From Oceanidesulfovibrio marinus (GTDB lineage: Bacteria > Desulfobacterota > Desulfovibrionia > Desulfovibrionales > Desulfovibrionaceae), in the NCBI RefSeq assembly GCF_013085545.1, contig NZ_CP039543.1:372001-436000 (forward strand): DNA of 64,000 bases, written 5' to 3'. Position numbers and translations under genes: made by a program. Numbering within the stretch: the stretch's first letter is position 1; every line of letters begins with the position of its first letter. Positions 1-8,373 of the stretch are shown piece by piece. The notes beneath the pieces were generated by a model, which was given only the letters and a program-made list of their open reading frames with translations, made no database searches and was not told where the DNA came from.

Positions 1-299
1 AGGTGGCCCAGCCAGTCCCGCATGCGCAGGCGGTAGTGGCCGCGGATCAGGCAATCTACCCCGTAAAGCGCCAGACAGAGCAGGCCGACACGGCGGTAGA
101 TGCTCCCTTCGAGGACTGCCTTCATGTAATCGAACTGCGCGCCGTCCAGATGGAAGGCGACGTTGTAGTAGTCCCGGGTCCACGAGAACCAGTACGGCGT
201 GGCAAGGTAGAAAATGACGCCCAGGGCGACGATGGAGAACAGATCCAGGTGGTCTCGGATGTGCATGGAAGACGGCGTGCCGGTCCGGGGTGTGTTCAC
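1..299 (-). CDS. Polysaccharide polymerase/ligase-like membrane protein, N-terminal part (cut by window edge)
   Basis: Reading from a GTG at 299 on the minus strand gives 99 open codons that run off the left edge. The GTG overlaps the stop of the upstream flippase gene as GTGA, a sign of translational coupling. The visible part has two hydrophobic stretches, one around residues 20-38 and one around 72-86, separated by a polar loop. Last place in an exopolysaccharide operon, directly after the flippase, suggests a Wzy polymerase or an O-antigen-ligase type protein. The family call is inference because the diagnostic C-terminal region lies outside the window. Confidence 0.6.
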   Translation of the reverse strand, partial: MNTPRTGTPSSMHIRDHLDLFSIVALGVIFYLATPYWFSWTRDYYNVAFHLDGAQFDYMKAVLEGSIYRRVGLLCLALYGVDCLIRGHYRLRMRDWLGH

Positions 300-1606
300 G
301 TGCGTCCTCGCTGGCTGAAGGCGTGGCGGTAGGCGAGGATGCGCAGGCCCAGCGCCGCCGCGTTGCAAAGCGCCATGGTCAGCCCCACGCCTATTTTGCC
401 GTAGGGTGGGATGAGCGCAAAGGCCAGCCCCACGCAGAGCGCAAGCTGGACCAGGTTGATATGCAGAAGGCGCCTGGGCTGCTCCAGGGCCATGATGCCG
501 CCGCGGAAGCCGAACGAGGCCACGTCAGCCGCCACGCCCAGGGACATGAGGCCGATGACCGGGCCGACGCCGGCGTACCCGGGGCCGTAGACAAACGCGG
601 CGAGCTGTCCGCCCAGCAGGGCCATGGCCACGCAGAACACGGCCATGCAGGCGATGAGCAGAATCGTGGTCTTGACGACGAATCTGTGCAGCGCCGACGC
701 GCCACCCTCGGAGTATTGCCGCATGATGCTGGGGCCCAGGTAGTTGCCGATGCCCAGCATGAGGGGGTTGATGATGTTGATGATGCCGAGCACGGCGGCG
801 AGCTCGCCCGTGGCCTGTGCGCCGTGGAAGCTGGTGAGGAACCAGGGGTAGCTCTGGTTGGTGGCCAGAAGCGTGATGCCGGCCAGGAACGGCCAGACCC
901 CGAAGGAGAAAATGGTGTTCAGATCCGTGCGGAGATGCGCGCGGGAGATGCATACCCGCCCGCGCAGGCCATAGAGCCAATAGGCCACGGCTGCGGCGCA
1001 GGCCCCGCCCATGGCCAGGAAAACACGCTGCGGGTTCAGCCCGCCCGAGAGGAACAGCCAGCCCACAACACCGCACTGCAGCACGAAGACGACGGCGTCC
1101 AGCCGGAGCGCGTGGCCGTTCCAGCCGTGGCTGAAGTTCACCTGTCGCGCAAACTCCTTGAACAGGCAGAACTCCAGCGCCAGGCAGAGGCACAGGAGCA
1201 CGGGACCGAGGTTGGCGTACTCCTCGAAACCGGTCAGAAAGCCGCCGACCGAGTAGGCCAGGGCGATGAGCACGGCGCCGAGCACGAGCTGCATCAGCAC
1301 CAGGGAGCCCGTGAAGAAGAGCCGTTCCGCCTGGCTCCTGCGCGGGCTGAACACGGTGTACGGCGTGGAGACAAGGGACTGTTGAACGTTTTGGGCCATG
1401 AACAGGATGGTGAGGCACAGGGTGTAGAGCCCGAACTCCGCCTTGGAGGAGGAGCGCGCCACGAGCACGCCGGTGAGGAAGCTGAGGCCGCTGACAATGC
1501 CCTGGTCCAGAAGCACCAGCAGGCCGCCGTGCAGCCCTTTGGATTCGCCGGAGGTCAGCCTTTTGAAGCGAGCCAGGCGCATGGACTCCGAGATGGCTGC
1601 CGTCAT
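296..1606 (-). CDS. Polysaccharide flippase (Wzx/MATE-like)
   Basis: A 436-residue polytopic membrane protein with about a dozen hydrophobic segments and few charged residues. This is the size and pattern of MOP-superfamily flippases that move lipid-linked repeat units across the inner membrane. The ATG at 1606 was chosen because it forms an ATGA overlap with the upstream deacetylase stop; a start at 1645 would run 43 bases into that gene. It also overlaps the next gene by 4 bases. A second flippase sits in the other exopolysaccharide locus at 35464-36927. The family is clear; the substrate is unknown. Confidence 0.8.
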   Translation of the reverse strand: MTAAISESMRLARFKRLTSGESKGLHGGLLVLLDQGIVSGLSFLTGVLVARSSSKAEFGLYTLCLTILFMAQNVQQSLVSTPYTVFSPRRSQAERLFFTGSLVLMQLVLGAVLIALAYSVGGFLTGFEEYANLGPVLLCLCLALEFCLFKEFARQVNFSHGWNGHALRLDAVVFVLQCGVVGWLFLSGGLNPQRVFLAMGGACAAAVAYWLYGLRGRVCISRAHLRTDLNTIFSFGVWPFLAGITLLATNQSYPWFLTSFHGAQATGELAAVLGIINIINPLMLGIGNYLGPSIMRQYSEGGASALHRFVVKTTILLIACMAVFCVAMALLGGQLAAFVYGPGYAGVGPVIGLMSLGVAADVASFGFRGGIMALEQPRRLLHINLVQLALCVGLAFALIPPYGKIGVGLTMALCNAAALGLRILAYRHAFSQRGRT

Positions 1607-2334
1607 GAGGCCGGCTCCCGGAAGACGCGGTCGCGGAGCGTGCATTTAAGGCTGCGCAACGATCCGGCAATGCCCTTCATCTTGAGGGAGAAGGCCAGTG
1701 GGGAATCGCCGCCGTGCACGGCCATGCGCGCCGTGGTGTATGGGCCTGAGGGGCAGTGGCCGGCGCAGTATCCATAGCGGTATCCGGCGCCTGCTGCGGC
1801 TTGGACCACGCTTTCGTTGTATCGGCCGTATGGATAGGCCACGTGGTGGACCGGCGCGCCGAGAATGTCCTCCAGCATGCTGCGGGAGCCGGACATCTCC
1901 TGCATCAGGGCGTCCGGGGAAAGAGTGGTGAGGTCCTGGTGCGTGGCCGTGTGGCTCTGGATGGCGAACCCGGCGGCGTGCAGCTCCTGCAGCATGGACC
2001 GGGAAAGAAACGTCGTGTCCGCGCCGTCAAAGGGCGCTGTCTTGCCGATGAAGGCGGTGGTCATGAACACGGCGGCGGTGAAGCCGTGGTCGGAAAGAAT
2101 GGGTGCGGCGAGAGTGTAGAAGTCCTCGCAACCGTCGTCAAAAGTGAGGCAGACCTGCAGATGCCTGGAACGACGCGCAGCCTTTGTCATGCCGGATGCC
2201 GCATCCAGGGAGACCACAGAGGCGCCGCTTGCGGCCAGCATGCGCATGTGCCGCGTGAATGCCGGCACAGGCACGGCATAGGGCTGCGCCTGCTCGCGTG
2301 AGAGGCGGTGGTACATGAGAATAACGGTCGGCAT
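1603..2334 (-). CDS. Polysaccharide deacetylase (NodB/CE4 family)
   Basis: A 243-residue CE4 esterase homologue. It shows the metal-binding and catalytic motif TFDDG at residues 64-68, the SHTATH motif with its two histidines at 127-132, and YPYG at 167-170. There is no signal peptide, so it probably acts on the cytoplasmic side, or is an N-deacetylase of lipid-linked sugars or polymer. It is coupled by a 4-base overlap to the flippase and probably trims N-acetyl groups of the polymer made by this locus. A paralogue of the same size is at 33213-33965. Family certain, substrate not determined. Confidence 0.85.
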   Translation of the reverse strand: MPTVILMYHRLSREQAQPYAVPVPAFTRHMRMLAASGASVVSLDAASGMTKAARRSRHLQVCLTFDDGCEDFYTLAAPILSDHGFTAAVFMTTAFIGKTAPFDGADTTFLSRSMLQELHAAGFAIQSHTATHQDLTTLSPDALMQEMSGSRSMLEDILGAPVHHVAYPYGRYNESVVQAAAGAGYRYGYCAGHCPSGPYTTARMAVHGGDSPLAFSLKMKGIAGSLRSLKCTLRDRVFREPAS

Positions 2335-2347
2335 GACGCTCGCATAT

Positions 2348-2470
2348 CAGGCTGTAAAAACTCTTCCGATGGCTGCGTTGCTGCAAGAAATTCAAAGCCT
2401 TGCGTATCTTGTACAGGCATCGGCCTTGAACTTTTCCTGCGCCTTGCCAGCGTGATTGTTGAACAGCCTG
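2348..2470. repeat. Possible degenerate intergenic inverted-repeat element
   Basis: The 180-base gap between the CpsD-like gene and the deacetylase gene is bounded by an inverted pair, CAGGCTGT at 2348-2355 and ACAGCCTG at 2463-2470. The inside includes GGCTGCGTTGC, which recurs at about 52899 after the dsrE-like gene. No protein-coding ORF is convincing here. This may be a decayed copy of a dispersed non-coding repeat; confirmation needs a genome-wide copy count. Confidence 0.3.
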
Positions 2471-2515
2471 CCGTGAGAAAACTTTTTTAACAGCTTCATA
2501 TGCCTGCTGTGGCGC

Positions 2516-3205
2516 TCACAGCTTGTTGTAGAGCCATTCCGGTATGTAATGGCGGCGGCGGTTGAGCACGGCGCCGCACAGGTTGACGGAGTAGCTGTTG
2601 AGCTGTTCCTTGGCGTTGGAGACGACCTCCCAGCGCGACTTCTCGGCCTGGATGACCAGGTAGACCTGATCCAGCGCCTGGCCCACAAGACCGGCCTCGA
2701 TGGACGGATTGACCGGCGGCAGATCCACGAGCACCAGGTCTGCGATCCTGCGGAACTCGCCGATGAGCATGGGCAGGCCCGGGAAGTTCAGCAGGCTTTC
2801 GGTGTTCTGCACAACGCTGCCGCAGGAGACGAGCATGAGCTTTTCCTTGCCGGTGCGCTGCACCACCTTGTCGTGGCTGGCGCGGGAGAGGACCAGGTCC
2901 GTGAAGCCGGGGGCCGGCTTGAGATTGAACATGGCGTGCAGGCGCGGCGTTCTGAGGTTGGCGTCGATCAGCAGAACGCGTTCGCCCAGGCTCACGGCCT
3001 GCGCGGCCAGGTTGAGCAGCGTGGTGGTGGCGCCTTCGCGTGGAGTGGAACTGCAGATTCCCACTGTGGGCGTGGCGTGCTCGCTATCCGTCTGGTGCTG
3101 GGCTATGGAGCGGCGCAGGCGGTGCAGCTGTTCTGTCACGCCGTTTTTTTTGGAAAAAACCAGGGGCATCCGGGACACTTCGGACTGCGTGCTGTGAGTG
3201 TTCAC
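2516..3205 (-). CDS. CpsD/CapB-like BY-kinase homologue with defective Walker A
   Basis: A 229-residue ParA/MinD-fold protein placed directly after a Wzz gene, the usual position of the tyrosine autokinase that controls chain length. The phosphate-binding loop reads PREGATTT (residues 55-62): the invariant lysine of GKS/T is Ala59. The Walker A' (LLIDANLRTP) and Walker B-like (LVLVDLPPV) segments are present. There is no C-terminal tyrosine cluster; the protein ends IPEWLYNKL. The GTG start overlaps the stop of wzz by 4 bases. The homologue at 28356-29081 has the same lysine loss. It is probably a pseudokinase or scaffold rather than an active kinase. Confidence 0.8.
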   Translation of the reverse strand: MNTHSTQSEVSRMPLVFSKKNGVTEQLHRLRRSIAQHQTDSEHATPTVGICSSTPREGATTTLLNLAAQAVSLGERVLLIDANLRTPRLHAMFNLKPAPGFTDLVLSRASHDKVVQRTGKEKLMLVSCGSVVQNTESLLNFPGLPMLIGEFRRIADLVLVDLPPVNPSIEAGLVGQALDQVYLVIQAEKSRWEVVSNAKEQLNSYSVNLCGAVLNRRRHYIPEWLYNKL

Positions 3206-4686
3206 GCCAGTTCTCCCTGCGAGATTCGTCTTTTCTTTTCAGAGGATTCTTCGGCATCCGGCAGGATTGCGACGACATCCAGCCCGGTCCAGCGATGCAC
3301 TTCTTCCGCGGAGTTCATCGTGTGCGAGAAGTATTCGCTGTACAGGGAGACGAGCATGGCGATGAGCACGCCCACAAGGGCGGCGATGCCCAGGCCCATG
3401 CCGATCTTGGGCTTGACCGCCTTGATGGGCAGGGTAGGCGGATCAACGGTGCTGACGTTGATGATGCCCTGCTCGTCCATCTCCTTGGAGATGCGCGATT
3501 CCTCCAGCTTCTTCACGTACAGCTTGTAGTTGTCCTCGTTGATGCTGACCTTGCGTTCCAGGTCCTTGAGTGCGGTCTCCCGGTCCACGAGCTCCTGCAG
3601 CTGCCTGTCGTAGTCCTTGTGCTTGGCCAGCAGCCGCGCCTCCTTGGTATGCAGAGACTCCAGGGTGTGGATGATGCTGAGCTTGGCCTTGTCGTGGTAG
3701 GCCTGCTCCTCGCCGTGCAGCAGCGACTCGGCGGTGCGGATCTCCTTGCGGATGCCTATCACCAGGGGGTTCTTGGCCGTGTAATCGTTGAGGTACTGCT
3801 CCTCGCGCAGGCGCAGCTCCGCGATCATCCTGCGAATCTCGCTGATGGAGATGGGGTTGAGGTCGGTCTCCTGGCCGAACTCTGCCGTGCCGGAGGATTG
3901 CAGGGAATCGAGCCGGCCCTGGTTCTCGCTGATGTCGCTCTGGGTATCCAACAGCTTCTGCTCGGCCGTGGCCTTGAGCTCCAGCAGGATAGTCTTTTCC
4001 TGGAACAGGGAGGCGATGTTGTGCTCCGACTTGAACGTTTTGAGATTGGCCTCGGACTGCTCCAGGTCGTTGCGTAGCGAGTCCACCTGGCTCACCAGGA
4101 ACTTGTAGCGCTCTGACTCCTGGTAGAGGTTCACGTGCTCCTGGATGAAGATGTCCACGAGCTTGGCCAGGGCGGCCTGGGCAATGACCGGGTCCGGATG
4201 GTTGAATGCCACCTCCACGAAGTCGGTCTTGTCCTTGCGCGAGGCGTCCAGGTTCTTCTTGAACAGCATGATGGCCTTCTGCATGTCCGTCTCATCGGAG
4301 AATGACGGCAGCGGAAAGTTGAAGAACCGCGTGGCGACGTACGGCCGGGATTCGATGTCCGGGTAGACGTTTTTCACGCCGAGGGCCTTGATGGTCCGTT
4401 CGATGGAGTTAACGCCGGTGAGCAGCTCGACCTTGGAGTTGATGCGCTGGTCCACGGAGAAGTCGAAGAGCTGCTGCGAGTCGGACGTCATGGGCGTGTA
4501 GACGTTTTCGCGGCCTATCTGGATGATGATCCGCGCCGTGGACTCGTAGACTGGCCGCATCAGGAAGAGGACGGCCGCCAGCACGATGAACACGGAGAAG
4601 AATATCCAGAGAATGCGTTTCTGGTACTTGAAGACGAAGTTCAGGACGTCGCGCAGCGACATGTTCCGGCTTTCGTTCTCTGTCAT
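3202..4686 (-). CDS. Wzz/GNVR-type polysaccharide chain-length determinant
   Basis: A 494-residue polysaccharide co-polymerase. It has an N-terminal transmembrane helix (about residues 27-45), a long periplasmic part rich in coiled coil (about 170-390), a proline-containing motif (PTLPIKAVKPK) and a second transmembrane helix near the C terminus. The ATG at 4686 is preferred because AAGGGA lies 6-7 bases before it; a TTG 21 bases upstream is in frame but less likely. The cytoplasmic kinase part found in fused Gram-negative versions is a separate coupled gene here. It sits between the export lipoprotein and the CpsD-like protein. Confidence 0.88.
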   Translation of the reverse strand: MTENESRNMSLRDVLNFVFKYQKRILWIFFSVFIVLAAVLFLMRPVYESTARIIIQIGRENVYTPMTSDSQQLFDFSVDQRINSKVELLTGVNSIERTIKALGVKNVYPDIESRPYVATRFFNFPLPSFSDETDMQKAIMLFKKNLDASRKDKTDFVEVAFNHPDPVIAQAALAKLVDIFIQEHVNLYQESERYKFLVSQVDSLRNDLEQSEANLKTFKSEHNIASLFQEKTILLELKATAEQKLLDTQSDISENQGRLDSLQSSGTAEFGQETDLNPISISEIRRMIAELRLREEQYLNDYTAKNPLVIGIRKEIRTAESLLHGEEQAYHDKAKLSIIHTLESLHTKEARLLAKHKDYDRQLQELVDRETALKDLERKVSINEDNYKLYVKKLEESRISKEMDEQGIINVSTVDPPTLPIKAVKPKIGMGLGIAALVGVLIAMLVSLYSEYFSHTMNSAEEVHRWTGLDVVAILPDAEESSEKKRRISQGELA

Positions 4687-4719
4687 GACATATCCCTTCA
4701 GTTCCAAGGGTTGAGCGAA

Positions 4720-5724
4720 TCAATCCGTCGGAGTGAGATTCGAGAAGACCTGATAGCCCACGGTTCCGGAGAATCTGGCCGGGATCAGCTCCCAGAGACG
4801 GCGGCCGAACAGGCCGGCCTTGGCCATGGGCGACATGGGAACGAAGACGATGTCGTACTGTTTCAGCATGACGTCCCTGTCGATGTTGCCTGTGCCGATG
4901 ATGTCGTCCATGTCGATGACCCGTCCCATGGGCTGCCTCTGCGCGCCTCTGGTGACCAGTACGACCTCGTCGGTGTAGGCCGTGTCGGCAAAGCCGCCGG
5001 CCATGGCCACAGCCTGGGTGACCGTGGTGGGGCCCCTGAGCTGGTAGAAGCCGGGGCGGTTCACCTCGCCCATCACGTAGACCACGTTGGACTGGGCGTC
5101 GTTCAGGTCGATGGTGATGCCCAGCCCGCCGCCGACCAGCGTCTGGTACTTCTCTTCCACATTCGCGTTGAGCTGCGGCATGGTGAGCCCGGCCGCCTGG
5201 ACATCGCCGATGTAGGGCAGGGTGATGGCGCCGTCGGGCCGCAGGGTGACGAGCCTGGCCTGTCCCCGCGCGGCGTTGGTCACGGCCTCCTTGAGCTCGT
5301 CGAGCTTGGCGTCGAAGTCGGCCACGATGACGGTGATGTCGGGCCGCCTGAGGTACTCGCTGTAGGCTTTGGTCAGGGCCTGGCGAAGGTCGGAGGGCGT
5401 TTTGCCGTAGGCCTGCACCTCGCCCACCAGGGGCAGGGAGATGAAGCCGTCCGGCCGCACGGCCACGTCCCGGTTCATGTCCGGGTGCTTGTAGAACTCG
5501 ATGCGCAGGGTGTCACCCAGGCCGATGACGTATCGGGTGACCATCTGCCTCGGGTTCGAGTGGTAGAGAACCTCGACGACGTCGCCGGGTCCCAGGGTGT
5601 AGCTGGCCGGAATGAATGCTTCCTGCGACGGAGCCGGATGAATCACGGTGTCGCTGAAGGATGGACCGGTGTGCCCACATCCGGCAGCCAGCAGCGCGGC
5701 GAGGAGGAAGAGGAGAATACGCAT
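4720..5724 (-). CDS. Outer-membrane polysaccharide export lipoprotein (Wza/OPX family)
   Basis: A 334-residue OPX protein. The ATG at 5724 gives a lipoprotein signal (MRILLFLLAALLAAGC, Cys 16) with GAAGG upstream; the longer frame back to 5880 is discarded because it places the signal internally. A polysaccharide-export domain (YTLGPGDVVEV) is followed by SLBB-type beta-grasp units (VRPDGFISLPLVGEV and LRPDGAITLPYIGDV). It would form the outer-membrane exit channel for the polymer. It starts the minus operon of the first exopolysaccharide locus; a shorter paralogue opens the second locus at 24333. Confidence 0.88.
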   Translation of the reverse strand: MRILLFLLAALLAAGCGHTGPSFSDTVIHPAPSQEAFIPASYTLGPGDVVEVLYHSNPRQMVTRYVIGLGDTLRIEFYKHPDMNRDVAVRPDGFISLPLVGEVQAYGKTPSDLRQALTKAYSEYLRRPDITVIVADFDAKLDELKEAVTNAARGQARLVTLRPDGAITLPYIGDVQAAGLTMPQLNANVEEKYQTLVGGGLGITIDLNDAQSNVVYVMGEVNRPGFYQLRGPTTVTQAVAMAGGFADTAYTDEVVLVTRGAQRQPMGRVIDMDDIIGTGNIDRDVMLKQYDIVFVPMSPMAKAGLFGRRLWELIPARFSGTVGYQVFSNLTPTD

Positions 5725-6576
5725 GGTGTGCACCTTCGTCGTAGTTTGTCGGGCGCATCCGCTGGTCGGGTCAGCCTTGTTGCGTCGATTCGGAACGCAC
5801 GCATCATCTGCATTTTTTGCATCATTTTGCAAAAAGGGTGCGCGCATCGCCAAGGCTGGCCGCACCATCCGGGTACGCACCGGGAGTGCAGCGTGCAGTC
5901 GTGTCCATCAGCGCATTCCCAGGTCGATTTGGCCGTGTTTTTGCTTCAGCCTACGAGATGGGAAACAAGTGTCTCGTGCGTGCGCAAGTGCACACATTTT
6001 TCGAGGGCACTTTTCGATTAGGGGGATATGCGAAAAATATACCCATGCTTCCGAATTTCGGTCAAGCATGAAGTGGCTGGCATGCAAAGAAAAATGTATC
6101 GAACCCCAAAAAATGTTGGGAGGATACGGGCAAGATGTCCGATTATCTTGACCAAAAGTCAATTCACGCGGTATTAGCTGAAGTTACGGGCCGTGAATCA
6201 TCTTTCACTCCAGGTAGATAGGTATCGCCTGAGAGGTGAGGCCAATCGCCTGGCATGCTTCATTAATGAGTTTTTTATGGTGTTATTTAATTTATCTATA
6301 GGGTGAAAAGAGAGCAACCGATTGTAGCAATATGCAACAGGTACAACAGCAAAAAGACTCTCTTGATGTCCGATTTTTCCGGCCACAAGTCGGGAAAATG
6401 TAGACAATTCGGCCTCGGTCGCTTTCAAGATCACCTCCTCTTTATGGCGATCCATGGACCGGGGGAATTGATTCGCCAAAGGTTCGCGTGACCGCATGTG
6501 CGGCGCCCGGGGCTCCGGAGACCGGGAACCACTCCAGCGTCCGCCGTTACATGGCGGCACCACCGGCGAGCTTGCT
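5725..6576. other. Divergent intergenic control region, 852 bases
   Basis: There is no believable gene between the export lipoprotein gene (minus) and the GGDEF-like gene (plus). The stretch is more AT-rich than its neighbours and separates two divergent transcription units, so it should hold both promoters. One plus-strand promoter candidate is listed separately. No clear sigma-54 GG-N10-GC site was found by eye. Confidence 0.5.
6148..6177 (+). promoter_or_regulatory. Candidate sigma-70 promoter for the GGDEF-like/sugar transferase unit
   Basis: TTGACC at 6148-6153 (5/6 to the -35 consensus) and TATTAG at 6172-6177 (4/6 to the -10 consensus) are 18 bases apart. Transcription would start near 6184, leaving a leader of about 390 bases before the ATG at 6577. 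This is a consensus match by eye only. Confidence 0.3.
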
Positions 6577-7335
6577 ATGGGTCTGAAGCAACTTCAGTTT
6601 TTCAGAGGCGTTCGAGGATTGTTCTCTTCTCCTACGCCCAATGCCGAGCAGCAGGACACCGAGTGTGTCCTGACCAGGGGGGAGTTCCGCAAGCTGGTGG
6701 AAAAGGAGCGCTGCCGCGCCAGCCGTTTCGGGCAGACATTTTCCCTGATTCTCTTCCCGGTTGTTTCCCAAAACGCTGGCGACCCTTCTGCAAACGATTT
6801 TTTTTCCTTTCTGCGTTCCTTCGTCCGCCTCACCGACGAGATCGGATGGTTCAACGAGACCACCCTGGGCGTCCTCATGGCCGGCACCACCAGGCAGGGG
6901 GCCACGTTTTTCCTCAGCCGCCTGGCCAAGGTTCAGTCCGGAGAGGCTACGGACGCCGCGGAGGTCTACGAGTTCCCCACGGAGTCGCACCCGGATCTTC
7001 CCGGCGACGGTTACAACGACGGCAAGGGCGACCACGGCCATGGGGAGCTGGACGGCACGGCCGAGATTTCCCTGGAGGATGCGGCCGGCAATGTCGAAGT
7101 GCTGGAGATGCTCATCAGCAACGGCTGCGTCTGCAGCTCGTCCGGCGTCACGGAAGCTTCGCCTAACGGAGACGGTACTGTGGAGCTCAGGCTGCTGCTG
7201 CCCCGCAAAAGCATTGAGCAGATTCGCAGCATGCATCTGGCGTTCAACCCCAGCGACGCGGGGAACGACGGGGCCGGCGTTCCTGTCACCGCCACTACGG
7301 ATGCGGACGCCGGTTCCGCGCCCAAGGCGGATTGA
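6577..7335 (+). CDS. Degenerate GGDEF-like domain protein beside sugar transferase
   Basis: A 252-residue soluble protein. Residues of about 30-125 resemble a GGDEF fold: an early R-x-E-F helix segment, a hydrophobic strand (FSLILFPV), a stretch like R-x-T-D-E-x-G-W, and a loop where GGDEF would lie that reads WFNETTLG. The catalytic signature is absent, so it is not expected to make cyclic di-GMP. The same domain is fused to the N terminus of the sugar transferase at 29298-30557, which ties its role to the initiating transferase encoded just downstream. The C-terminal half is acidic and of low complexity. The ATG at 6577 is the likely start; the function is inferred. Confidence 0.65.
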   Translation: MGLKQLQFFRGVRGLFSSPTPNAEQQDTECVLTRGEFRKLVEKERCRASRFGQTFSLILFPVVSQNAGDPSANDFFSFLRSFVRLTDEIGWFNETTLGVLMAGTTRQGATFFLSRLAKVQSGEATDAAEVYEFPTESHPDLPGDGYNDGKGDHGHGELDGTAEISLEDAAGNVEVLEMLISNGCVCSSSGVTEASPNGDGTVELRLLLPRKSIEQIRSMHLAFNPSDAGNDGAGVPVTATTDADAGSAPKAD

Positions 7336-7387
7336 AGCCGGGTTTCGCCAGAGAACGGCTTACCACCGCGTTTCATGGAGCTGTCCG

Positions 7388-7510
7388 ATGAAGGATTCCC
7401 GGGCGATGATCGAGCACGACGCATGGGACGCCTCGGACAAGGCCGGCGAAGAGCTTCGCACGCGTACCCCCCTGGTATTGACCGCGGTGCGTGCCCGCGC
7501 AACAGGATAG
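7388..7510 (+). CDS. Possible 40-residue small protein
   Basis: An ATG at 7388 preceded by GGAG with 7-base spacing opens a 40-codon frame ending at 7510, 13 bases before the ATG of the sugar transferase. Its product is charged (MKDSRAMIEHDAWDASDKAG at the start) and has no recognised domain. It could be a leader peptide coupling translation into the transferase gene, or chance. I do not recognise it. Confidence 0.25.
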   Translation: MKDSRAMIEHDAWDASDKAGEELRTRTPLVLTAVRARATG

Positions 7511-7523
7511 CGGCGCAAAGACC

Positions 7524-8192
7524 ATGGCGAAAGAAGACCAACGCATCACACCTGAAGTGCGCAACGTCATCATCGAGACGTTGTTCAACAAGCCGACGCC
7601 CTACTGGAAGCTCGCCATGGATCGCGTAGGCTCGTCCATCGCCCTGGTTGTTTTTTCCCCGCTGCTGCTGGCCATCGCCGTTGCCATCAAGCTCGATTCG
7701 CCGGGGCCGGTGTTCTTCCTGCAGAAGCGCGCCGGGCTGGGCGGCCAGCCATTCACCCTGTACAAGTTCCGCTCCATGCGGACAGACGCCGAAGCGATGA
7801 AGGCTACGCTGATGCACCTCAACGAGCGCAACGGCCCGGCCTTCAAGATGACCGACGACCCCCGCGTGACGCGGCTGGGGCGGATTCTGCGCAAGTACAG
7901 CCTGGACGAGCTGCCGCAGTTCTACAACGTGTTTCGCGGCGACATGAGCCTGGTGGGGCCGCGGCCACTGCCCGTGACCGAAGACGCCGGCATGTGCACG
8001 TGGCACTGCATGCGGCGGGACCTCAAGCCCGGCATCACCTGCCTGTGGCAGATCTCCGCCCGGGAGGACGAGGACTTCGACGGTTGGGTGCGCCTGGACA
8101 TTCAGTACCTGCGTAATGTCAACTTCTGGCTGGACCTCAGGATTCTGCTGTTTACCATTCCTGCGGTGTTGTCCGGCAAAGGCGCCAAGTAG
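7524..8192 (+). CDS. Initiating sugar-phosphate transferase (bacterial sugar transferase family)
   Basis: A 222-residue polyprenyl-phosphate glycosyl-1-phosphate transferase core. It has one hydrophobic membrane-associated segment (about residues 33-57) followed by the family motifs KRAGLGG, YKFRSM, the D-E-L-P-Q-F-Y-N-V segment and the SLVGPRP motif. It loads the first sugar phosphate onto undecaprenyl phosphate at the inner leaflet to start repeat-unit synthesis. The long N-terminal membrane domain of WbaP-type enzymes is missing; the separate GGDEF-like gene lies upstream. A GTG at 7491 is an alternative start. Confidence 0.88.
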   Translation: MAKEDQRITPEVRNVIIETLFNKPTPYWKLAMDRVGSSIALVVFSPLLLAIAVAIKLDSPGPVFFLQKRAGLGGQPFTLYKFRSMRTDAEAMKATLMHLNERNGPAFKMTDDPRVTRLGRILRKYSLDELPQFYNVFRGDMSLVGPRPLPVTEDAGMCTWHCMRRDLKPGITCLWQISAREDEDFDGWVRLDIQYLRNVNFWLDLRILLFTIPAVLSGKGAK

Positions 8193-8305
8193 ACGCCGAC
8201 CGTCGTCCACCTCCCTCCTTTCCCGTGCTTGTCTCCTCCCGCCGCGGACGCGACGTTTCTCTGCGGGGAAACAGCGTACGCCGCATTGGCCGGCGCATGC
8301 TCCAG

Positions 8306-8341
8306 CCGTAAAAAAAAGGGCCCGCAAGACGGGCCCTTCCA
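8306..8341 (-). terminator. Rho-independent terminator of the TRAP operon
   Basis: On the minus strand a GGGCCC/GGGCCC stem around GTCTTGC is followed by a run of eight T. It lies 33 bases past the stop of the TRAP large permease gene. On the plus strand the stem lacks a T run, so it serves mainly the minus operon. Confidence 0.85.
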
Positions 8342-8373
8342 CAGTCGCTTCGATTCGCCTGCGGCGCCTATCC

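Noticed and set aside
290-1777. Long plus-strand open frame of 495 codons
   Set aside because: Antisense to the flippase and deacetylase genes; its product is a low-complexity His/Gln/Glu/Arg-rich shadow typical of GC-rich DNA, while the minus-strand products have clear families.
4711-6021. Plus-strand open frame of 436 codons opposite the export lipoprotein
   Set aside because: Shadow of the OPX gene; no domain, biased composition.
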